Positions 8,867 to 17,664 of a stretch of 62,436 nucleotides of DNA are shown in pieces. A program made the translations under genes and the position numbers. The DNA comes from Desulfovibrionaceae bacterium (GTDB lineage Bacteria > Desulfobacterota > Desulfovibrionia > Desulfovibrionales > Desulfovibrionaceae), in the NCBI GenBank assembly GCA_009773665.1, contig WSYE01000021.1, forward strand, positions 1-62,436. Direction: 5' to 3'. Under the pieces are notes generated by a model. It ran no database searches and had not been told where the DNA came from. It saw only the letters and a program-made list of their open reading frames with translations. Position 1 is the first letter of the stretch; each line of letters starts with the position of its first letter.

Positions 8867-9601
8867 TTAGAGCCATTTCAGGTACTTGCGCCAACTGCCT
8901 TCCACCTCGCGGCGTTCGGCTTCAGAGAGCGTCTTCTGGTATTCCAGGTAAGACAGCTGCGCCCGGTCCTTGGCGTACTTGAAGATCTCTTCAAGATCCT
9001 TGAAGTTCTCGGCCACGTACATGTAACGGCGCCAGGCGGCTCCGTAACGGCCGGAATTCCAGTAGAAATCAGCGATGAATATTTCGTGGGTGGCCATTCT
9101 GGTACGGCACTGCACGATCCAGTTGGGCGCGTCCTGCCCCCATTGGGAGGTGGGGTAGGCGTCTTTCAGGAGCGTGAAATACTGGATGGACTCCTGCAAG
9201 CCGTCCTGCGGCAGGTCGATGGACTCAAGCCTGCGGAAAGTGGACACGCCGATCTGATAGAGCACGTAGGGAATCTGCTCGTGGCGCGGGTGCAGGGCCT
9301 CGAATTCCTTATAGGCGTCGGCGGCCTGCAAGTACTTCTCGTCCATGAAGTAGGCGTCGCCAAGGCCGATCAGTCCGTCAGGAGTGTAGGGACTGAAGGG
9401 GTAGCGATCTTTGAGTTTGAGGAAGAATTCCTCGGCATCGGCGTACCGCTTTTCCTTCATGGCGTCGCGACCGGCCTCCCAGAGCTCCTGGGCGGTGTCT
9501 TCAGCCGGGGGCAGGAAGTACGAATCGATGAACCCACAGCCTGAAAGGCCGAAGAGAAGGAGCGCCGAGGACAGGGCGCGCAGGAAATTTTTTCTGGTCA
9601 T
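8867..9601 (-). CDS. bamD: Outer membrane protein assembly factor BamD (lipoprotein)
   Basis: 244 residues. BamD is the essential lipoprotein partner of BamA in the complex that inserts beta-barrel proteins into the outer membrane. A signal peptide ends in a lipobox LSGC with Cys22 as the lipidated residue. The rest is TPR-like helical repeats (AEEFFLKLKDRYPFSPYTPDGLIGLGDAYF), with the family's RMATHEIFIADFYWNSGRYGAAWRRY segment. It is the last gene of trx-trxB-bamD and is closed by a terminator. Presence of BamD supports a diderm organism. Confidence 0.93.
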   Translation of the reverse strand: MTRKNFLRALSSALLLFGLSGCGFIDSYFLPPAEDTAQELWEAGRDAMKEKRYADAEEFFLKLKDRYPFSPYTPDGLIGLGDAYFMDEKYLQAADAYKEFEALHPRHEQIPYVLYQIGVSTFRRLESIDLPQDGLQESIQYFTLLKDAYPTSQWGQDAPNWIVQCRTRMATHEIFIADFYWNSGRYGAAWRRYMYVAENFKDLEEIFKYAKDRAQLSYLEYQKTLSEAERREVEGSWRKYLKWL

Positions 9602-9663
9602 GTGTGTGCGTTGAGCCTGTGTTAATGGTGGCCTGGGCCCCCAGGGTCCAGAAGGCCGTGAGG

Positions 9664-10593
9664 TTAATGGCTGTCCAAAGTCTCCAGATAGCTTATGACG
9701 GTGCTGGCCGCCCCTGCTCCGTCGCCAACAGCAGTGGCCACCTGGCGCACGTGCTTGGAACGGACGTCCCCGGCTGCATACACGCCCGGAATCGCCGTGC
9801 GGAAGTTCTGGTCCGTCACTATGAAACCAGACGCGTCCAGTTCGATATCCGGCGGGAAAAAGCCGCCCTGGGGTTCGTAGCCCACGAAGACGAAAACGCC
9901 TTCCACATCAAGGCGCGTGACCTCTCCGGTTTTCAGATTACGGACTGTCACGCCTTCTACCTGGTTCTCGCCTTCGATGGCTTCGACAACCGAGCTGCGC
10001 ATGATCTGTATGACGGGGTTTATCCCGCATCGATCCTGATAACAGCGTTGTGCACGGAAGTCCTCGCGCCGGTGAATCAGGTAGAGCTTTTTGACCAGTC
10101 TTGCAAGGTAGAGCGATTCTTCCATGGCGGAGTTACCGCCACCGATGACCACGACGTCCTGTCCCTTGAAAAAGTTGCCGTCGCACAGGGCGCAGTAGGA
10201 CACGCCCTTGCCGAGCAGTTCCTTTTCTCCGGGGATGCCCACCCGCTTGTAGCGGGCACCAGAGGCGATGATCACGGCCTTGGCCTCGATCCACTCGGAT
10301 TCAATCAGGACGCGGTGCGCTCCTTCCTTGGGCTCGATGGCTTTGACGTCGCCGCTTATCCTGTCGATGGCGGGATAGACATCGAGATGCTTGGAAAAAA
10401 TGTCGGCAAGCTTCCATCCCTCGATCCCTTCGGGAAAGCCGGGATAGTTCTCGATGAAATGCGTCATGAGCACCTGACCGCCCGCAGCCACCTTCTCAAT
10501 GAGGGCCACGCTCAACCCGGATCTGGCCAGATAGAGGGCGGCCGTCAAGCCGGACGGCCCTCCCCCAACGACCACGGCGTCGTAACTCTTCAT
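9664..10593 (-). CDS. trxB: Thioredoxin reductase TrxB
   Basis: 309 residues. It is a flavoenzyme that reduces thioredoxin with NAD(P)H. The FAD-binding GGGPSG is at residues 10-15, the redox-active CALC at 134-137 and the second nucleotide loop GGGNSA near 153-158. HRREDFRA matches the HRRxxFR signature usually linked to NADPH use. The C-terminal GVYAAGDVRS is the FAD-binding end motif. It starts four bases after the thioredoxin gene, giving a textbook trx-trxB operon. Confidence 0.96.
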   Translation of the reverse strand: MKSYDAVVVGGGPSGLTAALYLARSGLSVALIEKVAAGGQVLMTHFIENYPGFPEGIEGWKLADIFSKHLDVYPAIDRISGDVKAIEPKEGAHRVLIESEWIEAKAVIIASGARYKRVGIPGEKELLGKGVSYCALCDGNFFKGQDVVVIGGGNSAMEESLYLARLVKKLYLIHRREDFRAQRCYQDRCGINPVIQIMRSSVVEAIEGENQVEGVTVRNLKTGEVTRLDVEGVFVFVGYEPQGGFFPPDIELDASGFIVTDQNFRTAIPGVYAAGDVRSKHVRQVATAVGDGAGAASTVISYLETLDSH

Positions 10594-10596
10594 GGA

Positions 10597-10917
10597 TTAC
10601 AGAGCCTTCTGGCTGATCATTTCCTTGATGGAGGACTTGGAGACAGCGCCGGTGATCTGTTCGACCACTTCGCCGCCCTTGAACAGGATCAGGGTGGGGA
10701 TGGCACGGATGCCGTACTTGCTAGGCGTGGAGGGGTTCTCGTCCACGTTCATTTTGGCCACTTTGACTTGGCCGGTATACTCGTTGGCCAGCTCGTCGAT
10801 CACCGGTCCCATAGCGCGGCAGGGTCCGCACCAGGGAGCCCAGAAATCGACCAGAACGGGGAGCTGGCACTTGAGAATCTCTTCCTCGAAAGTAGCGTCG
10901 GTGACTTGAATGGCCAT
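10597..10917 (-). CDS. trxA: Thioredoxin
   Basis: 106 residues. A small cytoplasmic protein-disulfide reductase. The active site WCGPC has Cys30 and Cys33; the cis-proline loop is IRAIPTLILFKGG. AAGGAGAAT precedes the ATG. It opens the trx-trxB-bamD group; its promoter should lie in the 99-base gap before the HD-GYP gene. Confidence 0.97.
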   Translation of the reverse strand: MAIQVTDATFEEEILKCQLPVLVDFWAPWCGPCRAMGPVIDELANEYTGQVKVAKMNVDENPSTPSKYGIRAIPTLILFKGGEVVEQITGAVSKSSIKEMISQKAL

Positions 10918-11016
10918 TCGTATTCTCCTTATGCAGTGTCATGACAACGGCAGCGAAGGCCAAGCTTCGCACGCACTCAAACGAGCCGGGACGAGGGCGC
11001 TCCGACCTGTTCGTTC

Positions 11017-12279
11017 TTACAGAACCGCGTTGATTTTGAGAAGTGAATAATTCCTGAATTTTTCGAAATCGGCATCGTTGTCCAGATAGGCCATCCGGAT
11101 TCGATCGACTTCGTCCAGGTGCTCCAGAAGAATGTCCACCAGTACGGGGTCGAAATGCTTCCCACGGTCGGATTCGATTCTTTTGATGACCTCACCCATG
11201 GGGTGGGCGGGCTTGTACACGCGCCTGGAGCACATGGCGTCGAAAGCGTCCGCCAAGGCAACGATGCGCCCGAAAAGCGGAATGTCCTCCCCAGAAAGTT
11301 GTCGGGGGTACCCCGAACCATCCCACTTCTCGTGATGAGACAGGGCGACGGACTGCGACGCCTTCATCAGGGGATTGCCGCCTCCCTGGAGGATCTGCGC
11401 GCCCACAAGCGTGTGATACTCCATTGTGGAGCGCTCATCAGGGGTGAGTGCACCGGGCTTGTGCAAAATTGCGTCGGAAATGCCGAGTTTTCCGCAGTCG
11501 TGCATGGCAGCGGCCCACCGCAGGTGTTCCAGTTCTTCACCACAGACGCCCGCACACCTCGCGAGTAGAACGGAATACTCGCTTACACGCTTGATATGAT
11601 TGGATGTTTCCTTGTCACGGTACTCGGCGGCGAGGCCAAGCCGAAAAAGGCTGTCCAGCCACGCCGCGTGCAGGTCCTGCGTGAGTCTGGCGTTGACGAT
11701 GGCCACGGCAGCCTGCGAGGCAAAGGCGCTGACCACATGCTTGAAACGGTAGTCGAAGGGAACGGTCTCCCCTCTGGCTTGGGCGTTTATGAGTTGAACC
11801 ACGCCGACAACGACGCCGGACTGGTCCAGCATGGGGATCGCCAGCATGGATTGGGTACGGTAGGCGTTGGCAAAGTCCCAATCGGGATTGAATTTGTAGG
11901 GAGCGGCAGAAGGGATATCGTAAACATCATAGATATTTAGAATTTGTCGACTAAGCGCAACATGGCCGGCGATGGAACGGCTGTCCAGCGGCAACATGGA
12001 CCTCTTGAACATGGCCCGGACGGTTTCCTCGCCCAATCGGTCAAAAAGGGACTGATTCTGACTCGTTTCAAAACGCAGGCTTTCACCATCGACAAGATAC
12101 ACGGAGCCGGCGTCCGCTCCGGTCAGCTTCCTGGCCTCCAGCAGCACGAGTTCCAGGAGTTCGTCCAGGTCGCGGGTGCTGGTTAGGGCCAGACCGATCC
12201 TGATCATCTGCCCGGTCAGGCCACCCAGGCTGATGACTCCGTCATCATCGTGCAAATGGCAACTCAGCGATGACTCCAT
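11017..12279 (-). CDS. GAF and HD-GYP domain protein, probable cyclic-di-GMP phosphodiesterase
   Basis: 420 residues. An N-terminal GAF domain (about 25-195: DADAGSVYLVDGE-type core, then SMLAIPMLDQSGVVVGVVQLIN) is joined to a C-terminal HD-GYP domain. The HD dyad is His260-Asp261 in AAMHDCGKLG, followed by HHEKWDGSGYP with the GYP triad at about 323-325 and the helix RIVALADAFDAMCSRR. HD-GYP domains hydrolyse cyclic-di-GMP, so the GAF domain presumably tunes that activity to a small ligand. There is no receiver domain or membrane segment. It follows tsaD on the same strand with a 20-base gap. Confidence 0.92.
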   Translation of the reverse strand: MESSLSCHLHDDDGVISLGGLTGQMIRIGLALTSTRDLDELLELVLLEARKLTGADAGSVYLVDGESLRFETSQNQSLFDRLGEETVRAMFKRSMLPLDSRSIAGHVALSRQILNIYDVYDIPSAAPYKFNPDWDFANAYRTQSMLAIPMLDQSGVVVGVVQLINAQARGETVPFDYRFKHVVSAFASQAAVAIVNARLTQDLHAAWLDSLFRLGLAAEYRDKETSNHIKRVSEYSVLLARCAGVCGEELEHLRWAAAMHDCGKLGISDAILHKPGALTPDERSTMEYHTLVGAQILQGGGNPLMKASQSVALSHHEKWDGSGYPRQLSGEDIPLFGRIVALADAFDAMCSRRVYKPAHPMGEVIKRIESDRGKHFDPVLVDILLEHLDEVDRIRMAYLDNDADFEKFRNYSLLKINAVL

Positions 12280-12299
12280 GTGGCATCACACCTATGTCA

Positions 12300-13358
12300 T
12301 CATGCGTGATAATCGAAGGGCACTACGCGCCCCCGTGGAATAGCCTCAAGGTCCTGCCCATGACAATAGCCATCCTGGGCAAGCATCCAGCCCAGGTTCG
12401 CGATCATGGCGGCGTTGTCCGTGCAGAACGGCATCGACGGGAACACTGGCTCCACGCCGAATTTTCCACACAATTCGAGCATCACCCGACGGATCACGGA
12501 GTTTGCGGCCACCCCGCCCGCCACGATGAGCGAACGGACCTGGCCGTGAGCGGTCAGCGCGCGCTGGGCCTTGATGCGAAGCGTATCCGCCACGGTCCAG
12601 TTGATGGAAGCGCAGAAATCGGCAAGGCCGGGCATGGCCGCAAGCTGCGACACGTCTTCGCCGGGAAGCGTCTCCAGGCGCAGCCCGGGATGCTGCGACA
12701 CGTAACGCGCCACAGAGGTCTTCAGACCGCTGAAGCTGAAATCAAGCCCTGGCACTCCGGTCAGGGGGCGGGGAAACAGGGACTCGTCCGCCACGCCGAG
12801 CCTGCCCAACTGGTCCACGAATTTGCCGCCGGGATACGGCAGGTTCACCATCTTGGCGGCCTTGTCCAGGGCTTCCCCTGCGGCGTCGTCCAAGGTGCGC
12901 CCCAGGAGTTCGAATTCGATGTGTGAGCGGATGAGATAGAGGTGGGTATGCCCGCCGGAAATGAGCAGCCCGAGCGCGGGAAAAGGTATCTCGCGCTCCA
13001 GCGAGGCGGCCATGAGGTGGGCGTGCAGATGGTTCACGCCCACGAGCCGGGCGTTCAGGCCGAGCGAGAGCCCCTTGGCCAGGTTCATGCCCACCAGCAG
13101 GCTGCCTAGAAGGCCCGGCCCGCGCGCCACGGCCACGCAGCCAATGTCGCCGGGGGCTACTCCAGACTCTTGCAGGAGCGCGCGGTACAGCAGCGCTCCC
13201 TTGCGCAGATGCTCACGGGAGGCCAGTTCTGGAACCACGCCGCCGAAAACGGCGTGCAATCGTTCCTGGCTGGCCATCTTCTCGCAAACGAGCCTGCCGT
13301 CCTGAACGAGGGCCAGCGCGGTCTCGTCGCAGGATGTTTCAACGCCCAGGCAGATCAT
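12300..13358 (-). CDS. tsaD: tRNA N6-adenosine threonylcarbamoyltransferase TsaD
   Basis: 352 residues. TsaD transfers threonylcarbamoyl to A37 of ANN-decoding tRNAs, working with TsaB and TsaE. The N-terminal GVETSCDET is diagnostic; the iron-binding His110 and His114 are in [14 protein letters not shown] and the later [10 protein letters not shown] and [10 protein letters not shown] segments complete the ASKHA fold. Its ATG overlaps the fbp stop codon (ATGA at 13355-13358), so it is translationally coupled to fbp. Confidence 0.96.
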   Translation of the reverse strand: MICLGVETSCDETALALVQDGRLVCEKMASQERLHAVFGGVVPELASREHLRKGALLYRALLQESGVAPGDIGCVAVARGPGLLGSLLVGMNLAKGLSLGLNARLVGVNHLHAHLMAASLEREIPFPALGLLISGGHTHLYLIRSHIEFELLGRTLDDAAGEALDKAAKMVNLPYPGGKFVDQLGRLGVADESLFPRPLTGVPGLDFSFSGLKTSVARYVSQHPGLRLETLPGEDVSQLAAMPGLADFCASINWTVADTLRIKAQRALTAHGQVRSLIVAGGVAANSVIRRVMLELCGKFGVEPVFPSMPFCTDNAAMIANLGWMLAQDGYCHGQDLEAIPRGRVVPFDYHA

Positions 13359-14368
13359 TTTTTATGCTTGCGGTAGATCTCCACCACATTTTCCACGTCC
13401 CGCTTGCTGCCGATAAACAGCGGAACACGCTCGTGAAGCTCCGTGGGCTCAATGTCCAGGATGGGGCGTTCGCCGTCGGAGGCGGCTCCTCCGGCCTGCT
13501 CGATCACGAAGGCCAGGGGGCTGGCCTCGCACATCAGACGCAGCTTGCCCTTGGGCTTTTTGGGGTCCTGCATGTCGGCGGGATAGAGGAAGATGCCGCC
13601 GTAGAGCAGGTTGCGGTGGAAGTCGGCCACCAGGGAGCCGATGTAGCGGGCGGAGTACGGCTTGCCGCGCTCGTTATCCGAGCCCTTGAAATAGCTGACC
13701 GCCTCGCGGGTAGCCTCGTCCCAGAAGGACCAGTACCCTTCGTTGACCGAGTAAATCTTGCCGCGTTCCGGGGTTTTGATGTCAGGGTGCGACAGCAGGA
13801 ACTCGCCCACGGAGGGGTCCAAGGTGAAGCCGTTGACGCCCCGGCCCGTAGTGTAGACCATCATTGTGGAGGAGCCGTAGAGGAAATAGCCCGCCGCCAC
13901 CTGTTCGTAGCCCTTTTGGAGCACCTCGCACAGGCGCGCGGCACATTCGCTCTTCTCCTTACGGCGCAGGATGGAGAAGATGGTGCCCACGTTCACGTTG
14001 GCGTCGATGTTGGAGGAGCCGTCGAGCGGGTCGAAGATCAGGATGTAGTTGCCCTTGGGCAGGTGGTCAGGGATTTCGATAAGGTCGGCGTTCTCTTCAG
14101 ACCCGATGGCGCACAGGACGCCCGCGCGCTGCATGCGATGGATGAGCACCGCGTTGGCATAGTCGTCGAGCTTTCGAACGGCTTCGCCCTGCACGTTCAC
14201 CTCGCCGGTGAGGCCCAGGACGTCCACCAGTCCAGCCTTGTTCACCTCTCGGGAGATGATCTTGGCCGCAAGGATGAGCTCGTTGAACATGCTGGTGAAG
14301 CGCCCGGTGGCCATGGGCGATTCTTTCTGGTGAAGCAGAAGGTGTTCGGTGACCGTGACCTGTTTCAT
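13355..14368 (-). CDS. fbp: Fructose-1,6-bisphosphatase class 1
   Basis: 337 residues. It hydrolyses fructose 1,6-bisphosphate to fructose 6-phosphate, the committed step of gluconeogenesis. The metal site is clear: GSEEN (89-93) and DPLDGSSN (113-120). [16 protein letters not shown] and [23 protein letters not shown], the AMP/substrate region, also match. The ATG at 14368 was chosen because AAGGAG lies eight bases before it; the open frame extends to 14512 but that part overlaps the upstream gene and shows no homology. It precedes tsaD with an ATGA overlap. Confidence 0.95.
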   Translation of the reverse strand: MKQVTVTEHLLLHQKESPMATGRFTSMFNELILAAKIISREVNKAGLVDVLGLTGEVNVQGEAVRKLDDYANAVLIHRMQRAGVLCAIGSEENADLIEIPDHLPKGNYILIFDPLDGSSNIDANVNVGTIFSILRRKEKSECAARLCEVLQKGYEQVAAGYFLYGSSTMMVYTTGRGVNGFTLDPSVGEFLLSHPDIKTPERGKIYSVNEGYWSFWDEATREAVSYFKGSDNERGKPYSARYIGSLVADFHRNLLYGGIFLYPADMQDPKKPKGKLRLMCEASPLAFVIEQAGGAASDGERPILDIEPTELHERVPLFIGSKRDVENVVEIYRKHKK

Positions 14369-14391
14369 GCTGCCGGCTCCTTGCATGACGG

Positions 14392-15196
14392 TTAAGGGGC
14401 TGGGGCCGCTGCGGGGGCCGGTTTCGGTTCGGGCTTGGCAGCCTTGGCCGGAGCGGTGACAGCCGAAACAGCATAGATGAGGCGCACCTGGGCCAGATAG
14501 CGCGACTGCCACAGGTAGCGCGTGCCGCCCACGGCCTGTTCGCCCGCGACGTCGCTCTTGAGCAGGTTCTTCCAGTTCATCTGGGCCAGAGCCTGGGCCG
14601 CGCCGGAGTCGTCGCCGCTCCAGAGGGTGGTGCCGGGGATGAACATAAGCAGGTTGCCCGGCTCAGGCGAGAACTTGGCCAGACTGCCCGGATCGAAGGA
14701 AGCGACGAGCAATCCCTTGTATTCGTTGTCCACGAACAGGGGCTTGGCCACCATGATCTCCGCGCCCAGTTCCGACGCGGCGACGTACGCGCCCATCTTG
14801 CGGGCCTTGTAGAGATTCTCAAGCTCAAGAAGGGGTGCGTAATCCACCTGCTTGATGGTGAACATGGGCAGCTTGAAGGATACCACCCCCGATTCGGTCA
14901 CGACGGCCATGCCGGAAAGCCAGGGGAAGGAGTCCATGAAGGTCTGGCACCACTCGCGGCTGGGGGGCAGGTCCTGGGCGGAACTCCACCCGCTCGTCCA
15001 CGGGGGCGAACAGCGCGGCCAGTTTGTTGATCGAAGGATCGGAGATGCCCGGATCGGTCAGATCGATGGTGGGGTCAACGTTGACGTAGTCTTTGTAGAG
15101 CTTTTTGGTGCTCTTCACATAAGGCTTGACCGTGTCGCAGCCCGAAGCCGCAAGAACACTACAGGCCAGTATGGCCAGGATAACACGCTTAAGCAT
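14392..15196 (-). pseudogene. Frameshifted lipoprotein with Cache-like sensor domain
   Basis: Two overlapping frames form one broken gene. The first starts at the ATG at 15196 (AAGGA eight bases before) with a signal peptide and lipobox AASGC, then DTVKPYVKSTKKLYKDYVNVDP up to APVDERVEF near 14985. The second frame continues with QDLPPSREWCQTFMDSFPWLSG and runs to 14392 with a Cache-like sensor domain (FPWLSGMAVVTESGVV, AKPLFVDNEYKGLLVASFD) and an Ala/Pro/Lys-rich tail. The switch is a +1 offset between about 14961 and 14990, a stretch that includes a run of six C on the coding strand. It may be a real mutation or a sequencing error. An intact product would be a periplasmic lipoprotein of about 267 residues. 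Confidence 0.75.
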
Positions 15197-15285
15197 GACG
15201 CCGATCCTTGTTGGCAGGTGAGTGACGAGGCAACTGCGGGCGTACCGGGGCTGCCTACCCTCTGGTGTAGGTGAATTCAAGCAGC

Positions 15286-16137
15286 TCAGGCTGTTGCCCG
15301 CGCGTCCAGCCGAGTGGCCAGGGTTTCCAGCATGCTGACCAGTTTGGCCTTGGATTTGGGTTGCTGGGCCGGTTCAGGCTTGGCGGGAGCGGTCCCGGCG
15401 GACATGAGGGACTTGATCTCATCGATGCGGGCGGAGAGCGCCGCCTTGTCGCCGTCGGTGTCGGCCAGACGCAGCAGTTCCGCGTAGATGTCCAGCGCCG
15501 AGGCGTAGTCGCCGTGTCGCGTGAGCAGGTCGGCCATGGTCCTGGTCTTCACCGTGGCCGAGGATTCGGACACGCATTCGGGCGGCAACTGGTCAGCAGG
15601 TGCGCGCCGGTCATCGGCCTCGATCTGCTGCGTGAGGGCCAGCACCTCGTCGGCGCCGCGCAGGCTGAAGCCCTCAGGGGACTCGCCGTGGGGACCGGTC
15701 GAAGCTTCTTCGACAGGCTCGGCGGGCTTGGCCTGGCCCGAAACAGCGGCGAGGCCCTGTTCCATGAGCCCCAGCCAGGAGACGTCCTGTCCCTGGAGCG
15801 AGAGCGCCAGGAAGCGAAGCGCCAGGGAGGAGTCGCGCGAGAGGCCGGTGGCCTTGGAAGCCCACAGGCTCCACACGGAAGGATAATTGGAGAGAAGCGA
15901 GGTCAGGCCCTCGAAGGCTTCGGATGCCTCGGCCTCGCGCCCCAGGCGGGAAAGCATCTCGACCAGCAGGAAGCGGGCTTCCAGGTGGCCGGAATGAAAG
16001 CCTATGGAACGCTTCAGGACGGAAACCGCGCCTTCGTCGTCGCCCTGCCCGGCCAGCATCTTGGCCAGAGGGAAAAATACCCGTGAGTTCGGATCGTCGG
16101 AGAGGACTTCGCGGTAGAATTCAATTTTTGATGTCAT
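15286..16137 (-). CDS. Tetratricopeptide repeat protein
   Basis: 283 residues without signal peptide. At least three TPR-like helix pairs are visible: residues 5-40 (YREVLSDDPNSRVFFPLAKML), 40-75 (SIGFHSGHLEARFLLVEMLSRLG) and about 205-235 (MADLLTRHGDYASALDIYAELL). The middle (about 140-200) is acidic and low in complexity, and the tail is rich in Lys and Ala. It is probably a cytoplasmic scaffold; the partner is unknown. Its start overlaps the FtsB-like gene by 17 bases. Confidence 0.8.
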   Translation of the reverse strand: MTSKIEFYREVLSDDPNSRVFFPLAKMLAGQGDDEGAVSVLKRSIGFHSGHLEARFLLVEMLSRLGREAEASEAFEGLTSLLSNYPSVWSLWASKATGLSRDSSLALRFLALSLQGQDVSWLGLMEQGLAAVSGQAKPAEPVEEASTGPHGESPEGFSLRGADEVLALTQQIEADDRRAPADQLPPECVSESSATVKTRTMADLLTRHGDYASALDIYAELLRLADTDGDKAALSARIDEIKSLMSAGTAPAKPEPAQQPKSKAKLVSMLETLATRLDARATA

Positions 16138-16432
16138 CGCCTACGCTTCCTTCGGGGGTGTGTCCGGGAAAGAGATAAATGATTTCGTTGTCGCGCAGAT
16201 AGTTGCCGTGGGCACGGGTCATCTTCTCCGTGAAGGCCCTGTCGGACTTGAGCCAGCGGATTTCCTGGCTGAGATCCAGGGAACGCCCGCCCAGGTTTTC
16301 CAGCCTGAGCTTCAACTGCTTTTGATGGCTTTTCAGATCCAGGTAGGCGAATACGCCCTTATCACTCCAGAGGAGATTATACAGCAAGACGGCATTGCAT
16401 GTCAGGATGAGCGCCAGGAGCAATCGCCGCAT
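16121..16432 (-). CDS. FtsB/DivIC-like septum formation initiator protein
   Basis: 103 residues: one N-terminal membrane helix (MRRLLLALILTCNAVLLYNLLW), then a coiled coil (about 32-65, HQKQLKLRLENLGGRSLDLSQEI) and a short C-terminal part with the ARxxGxxxxxE pattern (AHGNYLRDNEIIYLFP). This is the architecture of FtsB/DivIC, which bridges FtsL and FtsQ at the division site. It lies between a small hypothetical and the TPR gene on the same strand. Confidence 0.82.
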   Translation of the reverse strand: MRRLLLALILTCNAVLLYNLLWSDKGVFAYLDLKSHQKQLKLRLENLGGRSLDLSQEIRWLKSDRAFTEKMTRAHGNYLRDNEIIYLFPGHTPEGSVGDDIKN

Positions 16433-16440
16433 GTATGGGC

Positions 16441-16740
16441 CTATTGGAACGTAATGTTGCGTGTTGCGCCCTGACGCGTGAGCGTTACGGGCGTTTTCAG
16501 TTCTTGCAGGAAACGTTCAGTAGCCGTTTCTATACGCGACACATCATCCTCGTCAAGCGAGACGCTGTCCATGTCATCCATAAAGGCCCGGAGTACCTTG
16601 AATTCCGACAGCAACAGGTGTCCGGAATCAATGGTGCGAAGCAGCGGCTCCAACTCCAGAATGGTCTGGAGGCAGTTCGTGATGCGCGCGGCGAAAACCG
16701 AAGATTTGACGTTTTTCATAACGACCCTGTCCTGTTCCAT
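16441..16740 (-). CDS. Small hypothetical protein
   Basis: 99 residues, or 92 from the ATG at 16719. Family not recognised. It is mainly helical by pattern (CLQTILELEPLLRTIDSGHLLLSEFKVLRAFMDDM) and acidic in the middle, with no signal or membrane segment. It ends eight bases before the FtsB-like gene, which supports it being a real member of that operon. About 160 bases between it and pgsA hold no gene. Confidence 0.6.
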   Translation of the reverse strand: MEQDRVVMKNVKSSVFAARITNCLQTILELEPLLRTIDSGHLLLSEFKVLRAFMDDMDSVSLDEDDVSRIETATERFLQELKTPVTLTRQGATRNITFQ

Positions 16741-16898
16741 CTGTGGCGGCGAACGACCCGCCGATGGGACCAGAAAACCTTAAGCCACTTCAGCCGGGAA
16801 GGCAATCCCGACGCCATATCCGCCAGAATGAAAATAAAAGCGGCGACCGGGGCTGATTCCAGACGCCCTTCCTGGCAGCTCCGGCTGCCTGGCAGGCG

Positions 16899-17447
16899 TC
16901 ACGTCTTCTCGGGCGACCAGTTCTTGAAGAACGTATACATGTAATTGGCCCCCGACCCGATGGTCAGCCCCAGGGCCACATACAGGAGCATGTCCCCAAA
17001 TGGGCCTGGATCAATGCCCCACACGGGATAGTGCAGGATGAGCGGACACAGGGCGGCGCTCTGGATGATGGTCTTGAGCTTCCCGAAGCGGTCGGCGGCG
17101 ATGACGATGCCCGCATCCGAGGCCACGGCCCGAAGCCCGGTCACGGCCATTTCCCGGCCGATGATCAGTACGGCCACCCAAGCCTCCACCCAGTCCAGGC
17201 GCACCAGCATGATGAGCACCGAGCAAATGAGCAGTTTGTCCGCCAGCGGGTCCAGGAACTTGCCCAGGTTGGTGACCAGCCCCATGCGCCGGGCCAGCAG
17301 GCCGTCCACGATATCCGTCACGGATGCCAACACGAAAACCAGCAAGGCCGCGACGCACATGGCCTGCCCAGGGAAATACAGCATGAGCACCAGCACGGGA
17401 ACGATCCCGATACGGGCCAGGCTGAGAAGGTTGGGAAGGTTCATCAT
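16899..17447 (-). CDS. pgsA: CDP-diacylglycerol-glycerol-3-phosphate 3-phosphatidyltransferase
   Basis: 182 residues. PgsA makes phosphatidylglycerol phosphate from CDP-diacylglycerol in the inner membrane. The CDP-alcohol phosphotransferase motif is complete: DIVDGLLARRMG...GKFLDPLADK, with the four aspartates in the D-x2-DG-x2-AR-x8-G-x3-D-x3-D arrangement. Several hydrophobic helices follow. The ATG at 17447 was preferred over 17453 because AAAGGA lies five bases before it. The leader holds the structured repeat at 17521-17628, whose second copy lies before rpiB. Confidence 0.93.
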   Translation of the reverse strand: MMNLPNLLSLARIGIVPVLVLMLYFPGQAMCVAALLVFVLASVTDIVDGLLARRMGLVTNLGKFLDPLADKLLICSVLIMLVRLDWVEAWVAVLIIGREMAVTGLRAVASDAGIVIAADRFGKLKTIIQSAALCPLILHYPVWGIDPGPFGDMLLYVALGLTIGSGANYMYTFFKNWSPEKT

Positions 17448-17520
17448 ATGCATCCTTTATAGTGTGGGCGGTGTCGACCGCCTTCATGCGCGCGAGGTTC
17501 GAGGCCAACCGCGGGCTCCC

Positions 17521-17628
17521 TCATGTGACGTTCTCAAAATTCGCTCACACGATGTGATGTCGTAAACCAAGAGAACCATTTATTTTATTCGTGAAATACA
17601 TGTTCATGCATTTCAAAAACTCGACACT
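17521..17628 (-). repeat. Structured intergenic element, copy 1 (mrp-pgsA gap)
   Basis: Read on the minus strand this 108-base element matches 59757-59863 (plus). The first 66 bases agree at 58 positions and the last part shares TTTTGAGAAC and a CAC-A-GA end. Hairpin 1 has CATG-AA-CATG at its heart and outer TGAAA/TTTCA arms. Then comes AATAAAATAAATG, then GTTCTC pairing with the distal GAGAAC around a variable inner hairpin, here TCACA-TCG-TGTGA with bulged extensions. Relative to copy 2, hairpin 1 carries an A-T to T-A swap and an A-T to G-T change, so pairing is kept. It starts 36 bases after the mrp stop and ends 73 bases before the pgsA ATG. Confidence 0.85.
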
Positions 17629-17664
17629 GTGCATGGGGCGAACATGCGACCGTATTCTTTGGTC

